64,000 nt of DNA, taken from Azotobacter chroococcum (GTDB lineage Bacteria > Pseudomonadota > Gammaproteobacteria > Pseudomonadales > Pseudomonadaceae). Location of the stretch: assembly GCF_004339665.1 (NCBI RefSeq), contig NZ_SMMU01000017.1, positions 22,935 to 86,934 on the forward strand, in the 5' to 3' direction. Positions 47,404 through 55,086 of this stretch are shown here, piece by piece; within the stretch, counting starts at the first letter, position 1, and each line of letters opens with the position of its first letter. Made by a program: the position numbers and the translations under genes. The notes under the pieces are model-generated. The model made no database searches. It was not told the origin of the DNA and was given only the letters and a program-made list of their open reading frames with translations.

Positions 47404-47463
47404 GCGGCGCTCGGAGGGAGCTGGCGATCGGACGGCGGCAGTCTGCCAGGCTGCAGATGCGCC

Positions 47464-47485
47464 GCGGGGCGCCGTGGCGCCCCGC
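47464..47485 (-). terminator. GC-rich hairpin between dksA and gluQ
   Basis: GCGGGGCGCC (47464-47473) is followed almost directly by its complement GGCGCCCCGC (47476-47485). It is placed right after the dksA stop but has no T-run. Confidence 0.5.
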
Positions 47486-47493
47486 TGGCAGGA

Positions 47494-47934
47494 TCAGCTG
47501 CCGATCTGTTTTTCCTTGATTTCCGCCAGGGTCTTGCAGTCGATGCACAGGGTGGCGGTGGGGCGCGCCTCGAGGCGCCGGATGCCGATTTCCACGCCGC
47601 AGGAGTCGCACCAGCCGTACTCGTTGTCCTCGATCAGCTGCAGGGTCTCGTCGATCTTCTTGATCAGCTTGCGCTCGCGATCACGGGCGCGCAGCTCCAG
47701 GCTGAACTCCTCTTCCTGACTGGCCCGGTCGGCGGGGTCGGGGAAGTTGGCGGCCTCGTCCTGCATGTGGTGCACGGTACGGTCGACCTCTTCCATCAAC
47801 TCCTGTTTCCATTTATTGAGGATGTTGGTGAAATGAGCGCGCATGTTGTCGCTCATGTACTCCTCGCCCGGGGTTTCCGGGTAGGGTTCGAAACCGCGAA
47901 CCAGTTGGTTGTTCTGCTTTGCTTTGGTGGGCAT
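47494..47934 (-). CDS. dksA: RNA polymerase-binding factor DksA
   Basis: DksA with ppGpp tunes rRNA and other stringent promoters. The 146-residue protein has an N-terminal helical part, the coiled coil whose tip carries 'DPADRASQEEE', and the zinc finger 'YGWCDSCGVEIGIRRLEARP' with 'ATLCIDCKTLAEIKEKQ'. All four zinc cysteines are present, so it is the classical DksA and not the zinc-free DksA2. A target type, an rRNA-style promoter pair, is at the end of the window. Confidence 0.97.
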   Translation of the reverse strand: MPTKAKQNNQLVRGFEPYPETPGEEYMSDNMRAHFTNILNKWKQELMEEVDRTVHHMQDEAANFPDPADRASQEEEFSLELRARDRERKLIKKIDETLQLIEDNEYGWCDSCGVEIGIRRLEARPTATLCIDCKTLAEIKEKQIGS

Positions 47935-48131
47935 GGATGACCGCCTCGCTCTCTCTAATCCATACACGCAGGCACATGTTCCCTGCCGACGGCGTCGGCC
48001 CTGCGACCGCAAGCGGCCGAACTTACCAGAAGCCATCCGGCCGCGCCACTCCTTGCCGCCTGCCACGGCAGCTGCCAGAGCGGTTTCGTGTGGGTAGAAT
48101 CCATCCTCCGCCCCGTCTTGATGGAAGGCCC

Positions 48132-49307
48132 ATGTCCTACAGTGCGCGCAGTCGCGCCATCGAACCCTTTCATGTCATGGCCCTGCTGGCCCGTGCCAAC
48201 CAGCTCCAGGCCGAGGGCCACGACGTGATCCACCTGGAGATCGGCGAGCCGGACTTTACCACGGCAGCGCCCATCGTCGCCGCCGGGCAGGCGGCCCTGG
48301 CGGCCGGGCATACCCGCTACACCGCTGCCCGCGGCCTGCCGCAGCTGCGCGAGGCCATCGCCGGCTTCTACGCGCGGCGTTATCGCTTGACTATAGACCC
48401 CGAGCGCATCCTGATCACCCCCGGCGGTTCGGGTGCCCTGCTGCTGGCCACGAGTCTGCTGGTCGATCCGGGCCGGCACTGGCTGCTGGCCGATCCCGGC
48501 TATCCCTGCAACCGCCACTTCCTGCGGCTGGTCGAGGGCGGCGCACAGCTGGTGCCGGTCGGGCCGGGAGAGCGTTACCAGCTGACCCCGGAGCTGGTGG
48601 CGCGGCACTGGCGTGCGGAAAGCGTCGGCGCCCTGGTCGCCTCGCCGGCCAACCCCACCGGGACGCTGCTGCGCCGCGACGAGCTGGCGGCGCTGTCCGC
48701 CGCCCTGCGCGCGCGCGGCGGCCATCTGCTGGTGGACGAGATCTACCACGGCCTGACCTACGGCGTGGACGCGCCCAGCGTGCTGGAAGTGGACGACGAC
48801 GCCTTCGTGCTGAACAGCTTTTCCAAGTATTTCGGCATGACCGGCTGGCGGCTCGGCTGGCTGGTGGCGCCCGAGGCGGCGGTGCCCGAGCTGGAGAAGC
48901 TGGCGCAGAACCTCTACATCAGCGCCTCGACCCTGGCCCAGCATGCCGCCCTGGCCTGCTTCGAGGAGGAAACCCTGGCGATCCTCGAAGAGCGCCGCGG
49001 GGAGTTCGCCCGGCGCCGCGACTACCTGCTGCCGGCTTTGCGCGAGCTGGGCTTCGGCATCGCCGTGGAGCCCGAGGGGGCCTTCTACCTGTATGCCGAC
49101 ATCGGCGCCTTCGGCGGCGACGCCTTCGCCTTCTGCCGGCACTTCCTGGAGCGCGAATTCGTCGCCATCACCCCGGGCGTCGATTTCGGCCGCCATCTGG
49201 CCAGCCGCCATGTGCGCTTTGCCTATACCCAGAGCCTGCCGCGCCTGGAGCAGGCGGTCGAGCGCATCGCCCGCGGCCTGCAAAGCTGGCAGCCCGATGC
49301 GCTTTGA
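48132..49307 (+). CDS. Pyridoxal-phosphate aminotransferase (class I/II)
   Basis: The 391-residue protein is a fold-type I aminotransferase of the aspartate-aminotransferase superfamily: '[20 protein letters not shown]', '[20 protein letters not shown]', the PLP lysine in '[18 protein letters not shown]', and the C-terminal arginine in '[11 protein letters not shown]'. The substrate cannot be told from sequence. The ATG at 48132 fits the family start. The gene overlaps sfsA by 11 bases and sits beside dksA as in P. aeruginosa. Confidence 0.9.
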   Translation: MSYSARSRAIEPFHVMALLARANQLQAEGHDVIHLEIGEPDFTTAAPIVAAGQAALAAGHTRYTAARGLPQLREAIAGFYARRYRLTIDPERILITPGGSGALLLATSLLVDPGRHWLLADPGYPCNRHFLRLVEGGAQLVPVGPGERYQLTPELVARHWRAESVGALVASPANPTGTLLRRDELAALSAALRARGGHLLVDEIYHGLTYGVDAPSVLEVDDDAFVLNSFSKYFGMTGWRLGWLVAPEAAVPELEKLAQNLYISASTLAQHAALACFEEETLAILEERRGEFARRRDYLLPALRELGFGIAVEPEGAFYLYADIGAFGGDAFAFCRHFLEREFVAITPGVDFGRHLASRHVRFAYTQSLPRLEQAVERIARGLQSWQPDAL

Positions 49308-50004
49308 TCCGTCGCTGGAGGAGGGGCGCCTGCTGCGCCGCTACAAGCGCTTTCTCGCCGACATAGAGACGCCGGCCGGCGAGGTGTTGTGCATCCACTG
49401 CCCGAATACCGGGTCCATGCTCAACTGCATGGCGGAGGGCGGGCGCATCTGGTTTAGTCGCTCAAGCGACCCCCGTCGCAAGCTGCCGGGCACCTGGGAG
49501 CTGAGCGAGACGCCGCAGGGGCGGCTCGCCTGCGTGAATACCGCGCGGGCCAATCCGCTGGTGGAGGAGGCGCTGCGCGCCGGGCTGATCGTCGAGCTGG
49601 ACGGTTTCACCAAGCTGCGCCGGGAGGTCCGCTACGGCGCGGAGAACAGCCGGGTCGATTTCTGCCTGGACTATCCGGACGGAACGGCCTTCGTCGAGGT
49701 GAAGAGCGTCACCCTGGGCTTCGCCGACAGTCCGGTTGCCGCCTTCCCCGATGCGCGCACCGAACGTGGCGCCAAGCACCTGCGCGAGCTGGCGGCCCTG
49801 GCCCGGCAGGGCGTGCGCGCGGTGCAGCTGTACTGCGTGAACCTGTCCGGCATCGCGGCGGTGCGCCCGGCGGCGGAGATCGACCCGGGCTACGCGCAGG
49901 CGCTGCGCGAGGCCGTGGCGGCGGGCGTCGAGGTGCTCGCCTACAGCGTCGAGCTGTCGCCTGCGTCGATCCGCCTGACGCGCCGGCTCGAGGTGTGGCC
50001 GTAG
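49297..50004 (+). CDS. sfsA: DNA/RNA nuclease SfsA family protein
   Basis: The 235-residue protein carries the SfsA signatures '[20 protein letters not shown]', '[20 protein letters not shown]' and '[20 protein letters not shown]'. The E-x-K in 'FVEVKSVTL' resembles a nuclease active site. SfsA was named for sugar-fermentation stimulation in E. coli and binds DNA; its true role is open. It is translationally coupled to the aminotransferase gene. Confidence 0.93.
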   Translation: MRFDPSLEEGRLLRRYKRFLADIETPAGEVLCIHCPNTGSMLNCMAEGGRIWFSRSSDPRRKLPGTWELSETPQGRLACVNTARANPLVEEALRAGLIVELDGFTKLRREVRYGAENSRVDFCLDYPDGTAFVEVKSVTLGFADSPVAAFPDARTERGAKHLRELAALARQGVRAVQLYCVNLSGIAAVRPAAEIDPGYAQALREAVAAGVEVLAYSVELSPASIRLTRRLEVWP

Positions 50005-50030
50005 GCCCGGCCAGGAGGGGAGGGCGCAGG

Positions 50031-50348
50031 TTACAACTGCACCCAGATGCCGGCCTCGTCCTCGCGGCAGTCGATGCGCGGCAGGTGCTCTCCGGCGCAG
50101 GGGCCGGCCACGCATTCGCCATTCTCGATCAGAAATAGCGCGCCGTGGGTGGCGCACTGGATCAGGCTGCCGCTGGCGTCGAGAAAGCGGTCGGTCTGCC
50201 ACTCCAGCGGAATGCCGCGGTGCGGGCAGCGGTTGGCATAGACGAAGATCCGGCCGTCCCGGCGGACCGCGAGGAGTTTCCGCTCTTCCAGCAGGAAGCC
50301 GCGGCTTTGTCCTTCGCCGAGGGCATTCCCGGCACAGAGAAACTGCAT
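50031..50348 (-). CDS. Rieske [2Fe-2S] domain protein
   Basis: This 105-residue stand-alone Rieske protein starts 'MQFLCAGNALGEGQ' and has the cluster motifs 'ANRCPHRGIPLEW' (CxH) and 'QCATHGALFLIENGECVAGP' (CxxH). Such ferredoxin-like subunits serve dioxygenases or nitrite reductases, or stand alone with unknown partner; no oxygenase gene is near. It is convergent with sfsA and divergent from the haem-type permease, 118 bp away. Confidence 0.9.
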   Translation of the reverse strand: MQFLCAGNALGEGQSRGFLLEERKLLAVRRDGRIFVYANRCPHRGIPLEWQTDRFLDASGSLIQCATHGALFLIENGECVAGPCAGEHLPRIDCREDEAGIWVQL

Positions 50349-50466
50349 GGCATCTCCCGAAAAGCTCGGGATTATCCACGCCGGCAGCCGGCGGCGGAAG
50401 CCGTGCGCTGGCGGTTGGCCGGGCCGCCTCTTATGCTTGCCGCCACCTTTGTTGCCAGATCCCTTC

Positions 50467-51510
50467 ATGAGCGCCTTCGTACGCCGCCCCCGCGTCCTGC
50501 TGATCGCCCTGACCCTGTTGCTGCTGCTCGCCTTCTGGCTGTCGCTGGCGCTGGGCCCGCTGCGCCTGCCCCTGGTCGACTCCCTGCTGGCCCTGCTGCG
50601 GCTGGCCGGTGTGCCGCTGTCCGGGGCGGGGCTCGAGCAGGCCGAGCTGATCGTCGGGCAGATCCGCCTGCCGCGGGCCCTGCTCGGCCTGGCGGTGGGT
50701 AGCGTGCTGGCGCTGAGCGGGGTGGCGATGCAGGCGCTGTTCCGCAATCCGCTCGCCGATCCCGGGCTGATCGGGGTGTCCAGCGGCGCGGCGCTGGGCG
50801 CGGCGTTGGCGATCGTCGGCGGTTCGCTGTTCGGTGCTGGAGTACCGCCCGAGGAGTCGCCCTACCTGTTGTCGGCGAGCGCCTTCGCCGGTGGTCTGGC
50901 AGTGACCGCGCTGGTCTACCGGCTGGGGCGGCGCGACGGCCAGACCCGGGTAGCCACCATGCTGCTCGCCGGACTCGCCCTCAGCGCCCTGGCCGGCGCG
51001 GCGATCGGCCTGTTCGGCTATCTGGCCGACGATGCCGCGCTGCGCCGGCTGACCTTCTGGAACCTGGGCAGCCTGAGCGGCGCCAGCTATGCCCGGCTCT
51101 GGCCGCTGCTGCTGGCGACCCTCGGCGTGGCGCTCTGGCTGCCGCGTCGGGCCGGTGCGCTGAACGCCCTGCTGCTGGGCGAGTCGGAGGCGCGCCATCT
51201 GGGCTTCGAGGTAGAGCGGCTGAAGCGCGAGCTGGTGCTCTGCACGGCCCTGGGCGTGGGCGCGGCGGTGGCGGCGGCGGGGCTGGTCGGCTTCGTCGGC
51301 CTGCTGGTGCCGCACCTGCTGCGCCTGCTCTGCGGGCCGGATCACCGGCTGCTGCTGCCGGCAGCCATGCTCGGCGGCGCCAGCCTGCTGCTGTTCGCCG
51401 ACCTGCTGGCGCGCCTGCTGCTGGCCCCGGCCGAACTGCCGCTCGGCATCGTCACGGCGCTGCTCGGTGCGCCCTTCTTCCTCTGGCTGCTGCGGCGGGA
51501 GCCGCTCTGA
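50467..51510 (+). CDS. phuU: FecCD-type ABC transporter permease, probably haem (PhuU/HmuU)
   Basis: The 347-residue protein has about ten hydrophobic segments and the FecCD/BtuC signatures '[20 protein letters not shown]', '[20 protein letters not shown]' and '[20 protein letters not shown]'. This family moves haem, siderophores or cobalamin. The ATPase next to it is HmuV-like, and the cluster ends with a ChaN-like gene and prrF, the arrangement at the 3' side of the P. aeruginosa phu haem locus. Cobalamin remains a possible substrate. No binding-protein gene is nearby. Confidence 0.88.
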   Translation: MSAFVRRPRVLLIALTLLLLLAFWLSLALGPLRLPLVDSLLALLRLAGVPLSGAGLEQAELIVGQIRLPRALLGLAVGSVLALSGVAMQALFRNPLADPGLIGVSSGAALGAALAIVGGSLFGAGVPPEESPYLLSASAFAGGLAVTALVYRLGRRDGQTRVATMLLAGLALSALAGAAIGLFGYLADDAALRRLTFWNLGSLSGASYARLWPLLLATLGVALWLPRRAGALNALLLGESEARHLGFEVERLKRELVLCTALGVGAAVAAAGLVGFVGLLVPHLLRLLCGPDHRLLLPAAMLGGASLLLFADLLARLLLAPAELPLGIVTALLGAPFFLWLLRREPL

Positions 51511-52277
51511 TGCTGCAGGCCGAGCGACTGGCCGTGCAGCGCGGCGGCAGGCGGGTGCTGAGCGGCATCGACCTGGAGTTGCGGCCCGGCGAGCTGCTCG
51601 GCGTGCTGGGACCGAACGGCGCGGGCAAGTCCTCGCTGCTGGCGGCGCTTTGCGGCGAGCTGCGCCCGCTGGAGGGGCAGGTCCGCCTGGATGGCCGGCC
51701 GCTGGCCGGCTGGCCGGGGCCGGAGCGGGCGCGCCGGCTGGCGGTGCTGCCGCAGAGCCCGGCGCTGGAGTTCGCCTTTCGCGTCGAGGAGGTGGTCGGC
51801 TTCGGTCGTCTGCCGCATGCCAGCGGCCGGCGGCGCGATGCCGAGATCGTTGCCCGGGCGCTGGCGGCGGCCGACGCCACCCATCTGGCCGGGCGCAGCT
51901 ACCTGACCCTGTCCGGCGGCGAGCGCCAGCGAGTCCATCTGGCGCGGGTGATGGCGCAGCTCTGGCCAGGCGGAGCGCAGCAGGTGTTGCTGCTCGACGA
52001 GCCGACCTCGATGCTCGATCCCCTACACCAGCACAGCATTCTGCAGGCGGTGCGGGAATTTGCCGGACAGGGCACGGCCGTGCTGGCGATACTCCATGAC
52101 CTGAACCTGGCGGCGCGCTACTGCGACCGCCTGCTGCTGCTGGCCGAGGGCTGCATGCAGGCGCTCGGCTGTCCCGAGGAGGTCCTGCGTGCCGGGCCGT
52201 TGAAGGCGGTCTTCGGTCTCGATGTACTGGTGCAGCGCCACCCGGAGCGGGGGCATCCGCTGATCGTGGCGCGCTGA
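51510..52277 (+). CDS. phuV: ABC transporter ATPase, haem type (PhuV/HmuV)
   Basis: The 255-residue protein has Walker A '[14 protein letters not shown]', Q-loop '[12 protein letters not shown]', signature '[20 protein letters not shown]', Walker B '[20 protein letters not shown]' and the H-loop '[15 protein letters not shown]'. The end '[20 protein letters not shown]' is typical of HmuV haem importers. Its ATG shares one base with the permease stop, so the two subunits are made together. Confidence 0.92.
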   Translation: MLQAERLAVQRGGRRVLSGIDLELRPGELLGVLGPNGAGKSSLLAALCGELRPLEGQVRLDGRPLAGWPGPERARRLAVLPQSPALEFAFRVEEVVGFGRLPHASGRRRDAEIVARALAAADATHLAGRSYLTLSGGERQRVHLARVMAQLWPGGAQQVLLLDEPTSMLDPLHQHSILQAVREFAGQGTAVLAILHDLNLAARYCDRLLLLAEGCMQALGCPEEVLRAGPLKAVFGLDVLVQRHPERGHPLIVAR

Positions 52278-52286
52278 GGAGAGTCC

Positions 52287-53216
52287 ATGCGTTCATTATT
52301 GCTGTTCATCGGCCTGGCCTTGCTGGCCGCCTGCCAGAGCCTGCCGCCATTGCCTGCCTGGCAGGAGGGCGGCGGCGGGCGGGATGGCGAGCCCGGCTTC
52401 ATCCGCGACCTGCGCAGCGGCGAGCGCCTGACCCCGGCGCAGCTGGTCGAGCGGCTGGCCGTGGCGCCGCGGCTGCTGGTCGGCGAGAAGCACGACAACC
52501 CCGATCATCATGCTCTCGAGCTGTGGTTGCTCAAGGCCCTGGCTGGACGGCGGGCGCAGGGCAGCCTGCTGCTGGAGATGCTCGAGCCTGCTCAGCAGGC
52601 CCGGGTGGCGGCGATCCAGGCTGCGTTCGCCGCCGGCCGCGCGCCGGCGGATCTGCCCGCGGCACTGGCCTGGCGCCAGGGCTGGGACTGGGCGCTGTAC
52701 GGCCCGCTGCTGCGCTATGCGCTGGCGCAACCCTATCCTGTCCTGGCGGCCAATCTGGATACGCAGGAGATGCGTCGCGTCTATGCCGAGCGGCCGATGC
52801 TGTCCGGCGCGGCCTCGACCGACGCGCGGGTGCGCGAGGCTCTGCTCGCGCAGATCGGCGCCTCCCACTGCAGCCAGCTGCCGGAGTCCCAGTGGCCGGC
52901 GATGCTTGCCGTCCAGCAGCAGCGCGACCGGCGCATGGCCGAGCGCCTGCTGGGCGCACCGCAGCCGGCCCTGCTGCTGGCCGGCACCTACCATGTGCGG
53001 CGCGATCTGGGCGTGCCCCTGCACCTGGCCGATCTCGGTGGAGCGGCCGGCAGCGTCGTGCTGTTGTTCGCCGAGGCGGGGGAGACGGTGGAGCCGGAGA
53101 CGGCCGACTATGTCTGGTACACCCCGGCGACGCCGGCCCGCGACTATTGCGCCGAGATGCGCGCTGCCGGCGGACAGGCAAAAAAAGACCCGGCAGCGCC
53201 GGGTCGAAAACCGTAA
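52287..53216 (+). CDS. phuW: ChaN-family haem-binding lipoprotein (PhuW-like)
   Basis: The 309-residue protein has a lipoprotein signal ('MRSLLLFIGLALLAAC', Cys16) and the ChaN domain (PF04187 type): 'RLLVGEKHDNPDHHALELWL', 'LLLEMLEPAQQARVAAIQA', 'QRDRRMAERLLG' and 'ALLLAGTYHVRRDLGVPLHL'. ChaN of Campylobacter binds two haems between dimers. It starts nine bases after phuV, so it belongs to that operon. Its last 12 codons run through the terminator of prrF, which lies on the opposite strand. Confidence 0.88.
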   Translation: MRSLLLFIGLALLAACQSLPPLPAWQEGGGGRDGEPGFIRDLRSGERLTPAQLVERLAVAPRLLVGEKHDNPDHHALELWLLKALAGRRAQGSLLLEMLEPAQQARVAAIQAAFAAGRAPADLPAALAWRQGWDWALYGPLLRYALAQPYPVLAANLDTQEMRRVYAERPMLSGAASTDARVREALLAQIGASHCSQLPESQWPAMLAVQQQRDRRMAERLLGAPQPALLLAGTYHVRRDLGVPLHLADLGGAAGSVVLLFAEAGETVEPETADYVWYTPATPARDYCAEMRAAGGQAKKDPAAPGRKP

Positions 53217-53285
53217 TTAGCCTGATGAGGAGATAACCTGAAGAGTAGCCGCTCTGTCAGTTTACCGCTGATCTCGCGATCAGTT
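53180..53285 (-). ncRNA. prrF: PrrF-type (ArrF) iron-responsive small RNA
   Basis: On the minus strand a promoter with an overlapping Fur-box-like site is followed by a 5' hairpin CTGATC-GCGA-GATCAG, a core containing GGTTATCTCCTCATCAGGC, then the stem GACCCGGC/GCCGGGTC and a run of seven T (53180-53186). This matches my memory of the Pseudomonas PrrF RNAs in order and sequence. PrrF is made when iron is low and base-pairs with messages for iron-rich proteins such as sodB and aconitase. In P. aeruginosa two tandem copies lie beside phuW; only one is seen here. It overlaps the last 37 bases of the ChaN gene in antisense. Confidence 0.9.
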
Positions 53286-53289
53286 TTCA

Positions 53290-53308
53290 AATAATAACGC
53301 TTCTCATT
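53290..53308 (-). promoter_or_regulatory. Fur box over the prrF promoter
   Basis: The minus strand reads AATGAGAAGCGTTATTATT, agreeing at 15 of 19 positions with a Fur box written as AATGATAATCATTATCATT. It covers the -10 and spacer of the prrF promoter, suited to repression by Fe-Fur. Confidence 0.8.
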
Positions 53309-53318
53309 TGTTGGTCAA
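53290..53318 (-). promoter_or_regulatory. prrF promoter
   Basis: On the minus strand the -35 TTGACC (53313-53318) and -10 ATTATT (53290-53295) are 17 bp apart, with the RNA start predicted about 53285. Confidence 0.8.
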
Positions 53319-53355
53319 GCGCTGTTTGCGACTTTTTGCCGGTCTTCCGCGAACG

Positions 53356-53398
53356 CCCACCGAAAGAAGGCGCCCTGCAGGCGCCTTCTTTCGGTGGG
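53356..53398. terminator. Long perfect hairpin downstream of the kinase gene
   Basis: A perfect 19-bp stem (53356-53374 with 53380-53398) closes CTGCA. It lies 10 bp beyond the stop of the minus-strand kinase gene and about 40 bp upstream of the prrF -35 element, separating the two units. There is no T-run. Confidence 0.65.
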
Positions 53399-53407
53399 GG
53401 AGGGGCT

Positions 53408-54970
53408 TTACAGGTCGGGGAGGCGCTTGCGCATGCGCGCCACCAGGTCGTCAAGGCTCTCGGCGAGATGGGTGTCGACCCGCCGGCTGTGTTGCTGTTC
53501 GACCTCGGTCAAGGCTTCGCGGCTGGCCTGCTGTGCCCTGACCACCTCCAGCGTGGCGTCGGACGGGTCCTTCCCTTCGGCCTGGCGTTCGGCGAGCCAT
53601 TCGGCGATCAGGGCTTCGGGCGCCTGGCAGTCGAGGATCAGGAAGGGCGCGCCGTTGTTCTCGGCGACCTGCCAGGCGGCCATGCGCTGTGCCTGCTTCA
53701 GGTAGGTGGCGTCGATCACCACCGGAAAGCCGGCATGCAGGGCGCCGGCCGCCAGCCGGTGCAGGTGTTCGTAGGTCGCTTCGCTGGCCTGGCTGCTGTA
53801 GATGCCGCTCGCCAGCCGGCCCTGGTCGGTTGCCTGCTGCTCGCCGAACAGGCGCTTGCGTTCGATGTCCGAACGCAGGCGGATGGCGCCGAACTCTTCG
53901 GTCAGCCGCTGGGCGACATGGCTCTTGCCAACCGCGGACAGGCCGTGGGTGATGGCCAGAAAGCATGAGGGAATGGCGCTGTAGTGCTCCGCCAGGCTGG
54001 CGTAGTTGCGGTACTGCTGGAGAATGGCGGTGCGCCGCTCGGTGCACTCCTCCTGGGCCAGGCGGAACAGGTTGACCTTGCCGCGCACCATGGCGCGGTA
54101 GGCCTTGTAGAAGTTCAGCAGCGGCAGGGCGGCGTAGTCGCCGGTCCGCTCCAGCCAAGCGCTGACGAAGCGCCGGGAAAGTCCCTTGAGGCCGCGGTCC
54201 TCCAGGTCCATGGCGAGGAAGGCGGCGTCGCACACGACATCGATCAGGCGGAACGGCTCGTTGAACTCGATGCAGTCGAACAGCACGACCTGGCCGTCGA
54301 GCAGGGTGGCGTTGCCGAGGTGCAGATCGCCATGACATTCGCGGATGAAGCCATCCGCCTTGCGCTGTTCGAGCAGTGGCCGCAGGCGCTCGAAGCTGGT
54401 TTCAGCCCAGGCCTCGAGGGCGTCGAGCTGCTGCAGGTCGGCCGCTTCGGCGAGCAGCGGGCGGATCTGCTCGAAGTTCTGCCGCACCGGGCTCATCACC
54501 GCCTCCGCGCTGCCCAGCGGATGCTCCGCCGGCACCTTGGGCGCCTGCAGGTGGAAGCTGGCGATCCGCTCGGCCAGGGCGTCGATGTGCTCGGGCGCGA
54601 GCTCGCCGCGGGCCTGCATTTCGCCGAGCAGCTGGCTCTGCGGGAACTGGCGCATCTTGACCGCGTATTCGATGACCGGACCGTCGCCGGCCAGCTGCGG
54701 GGCGCTCACGTTGCCGGTGATCGGCAGCACTTCCAGATAGAGGTCGCGGGTCAGGCGCTGGTTCAGGCGCACTTCCTCTTCGCAGAAGTGCTTGCGCGCG
54801 GCCAGATTCGTGAAGTCGAGAAAGCCGAAATCGACGGCCTTCTTGAACTTGTAGGCATAGGGGCCGGTGAGCAGGACCCAGGAGATGTGAGTCTCGATGA
54901 CCTTGAACTCAGTCACCGCGTGCGGGTAGAGCGCGGGGTTCTGCAGGGCGTTGATCAGGGCTTGGCTCAC
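53408..54970 (-). CDS. Bifunctional aminoglycoside-phosphotransferase-like/AAA kinase protein
   Basis: The 520-residue protein joins two kinase-like modules. The N-terminal part (about 1-330) is APH-like with 'VLLTGPYAYKFKKAVDFGFL' and the catalytic loop 'CHGDLHLGNATLLDGQVVLF'. The C-terminal part (about 340-520) is a P-loop kinase with Walker A 'HGLSAVGKSHVAQRL' and 'PVVIDATYLKQAQRMAAW'. The family is widespread and called APH/ATP-binding, but no substrate is known. The GTG at 54970 behind AAGGA gives the family start 'SQALINALQNPALYP'; the upstream ATG at 55009 is less likely. Confidence 0.88.
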   Translation of the reverse strand: MSQALINALQNPALYPHAVTEFKVIETHISWVLLTGPYAYKFKKAVDFGFLDFTNLAARKHFCEEEVRLNQRLTRDLYLEVLPITGNVSAPQLAGDGPVIEYAVKMRQFPQSQLLGEMQARGELAPEHIDALAERIASFHLQAPKVPAEHPLGSAEAVMSPVRQNFEQIRPLLAEAADLQQLDALEAWAETSFERLRPLLEQRKADGFIRECHGDLHLGNATLLDGQVVLFDCIEFNEPFRLIDVVCDAAFLAMDLEDRGLKGLSRRFVSAWLERTGDYAALPLLNFYKAYRAMVRGKVNLFRLAQEECTERRTAILQQYRNYASLAEHYSAIPSCFLAITHGLSAVGKSHVAQRLTEEFGAIRLRSDIERKRLFGEQQATDQGRLASGIYSSQASEATYEHLHRLAAGALHAGFPVVIDATYLKQAQRMAAWQVAENNGAPFLILDCQAPEALIAEWLAERQAEGKDPSDATLEVVRAQQASREALTEVEQQHSRRVDTHLAESLDDLVARMRKRLPDL

Positions 54971-55072
54971 GGTCAGTCCTTGCTGGGCGGTCGGGGCGGA
55001 AGGCCGCATTATGGCTGCTGTGACCGCCCCTGCAAACCGCCGGGCTGCGCTATCGAGGGTGGGTAAAGTGCG

Positions 55073-55078
55073 TATAAT
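55073..55078 (+). promoter_or_regulatory. -10 box of mrcB
   Basis: A perfect TATAAT is followed by GCGCCGCC and the mrcB ATG at 55087. The -35 region is weak. The expected RNA start would leave a 5' leader of at most a few bases. Confidence 0.55.
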
Positions 55079-55086
55079 GCGCCGCC

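Noticed and set aside
53268..53287. CTGATC-TCGC-GATCAG-TTTT read as a terminator of the ChaN gene on the plus strand
   Set aside because: It can act so, but the sequence is better explained as the first hairpin of prrF on the minus strand; the T-run is only four bases.
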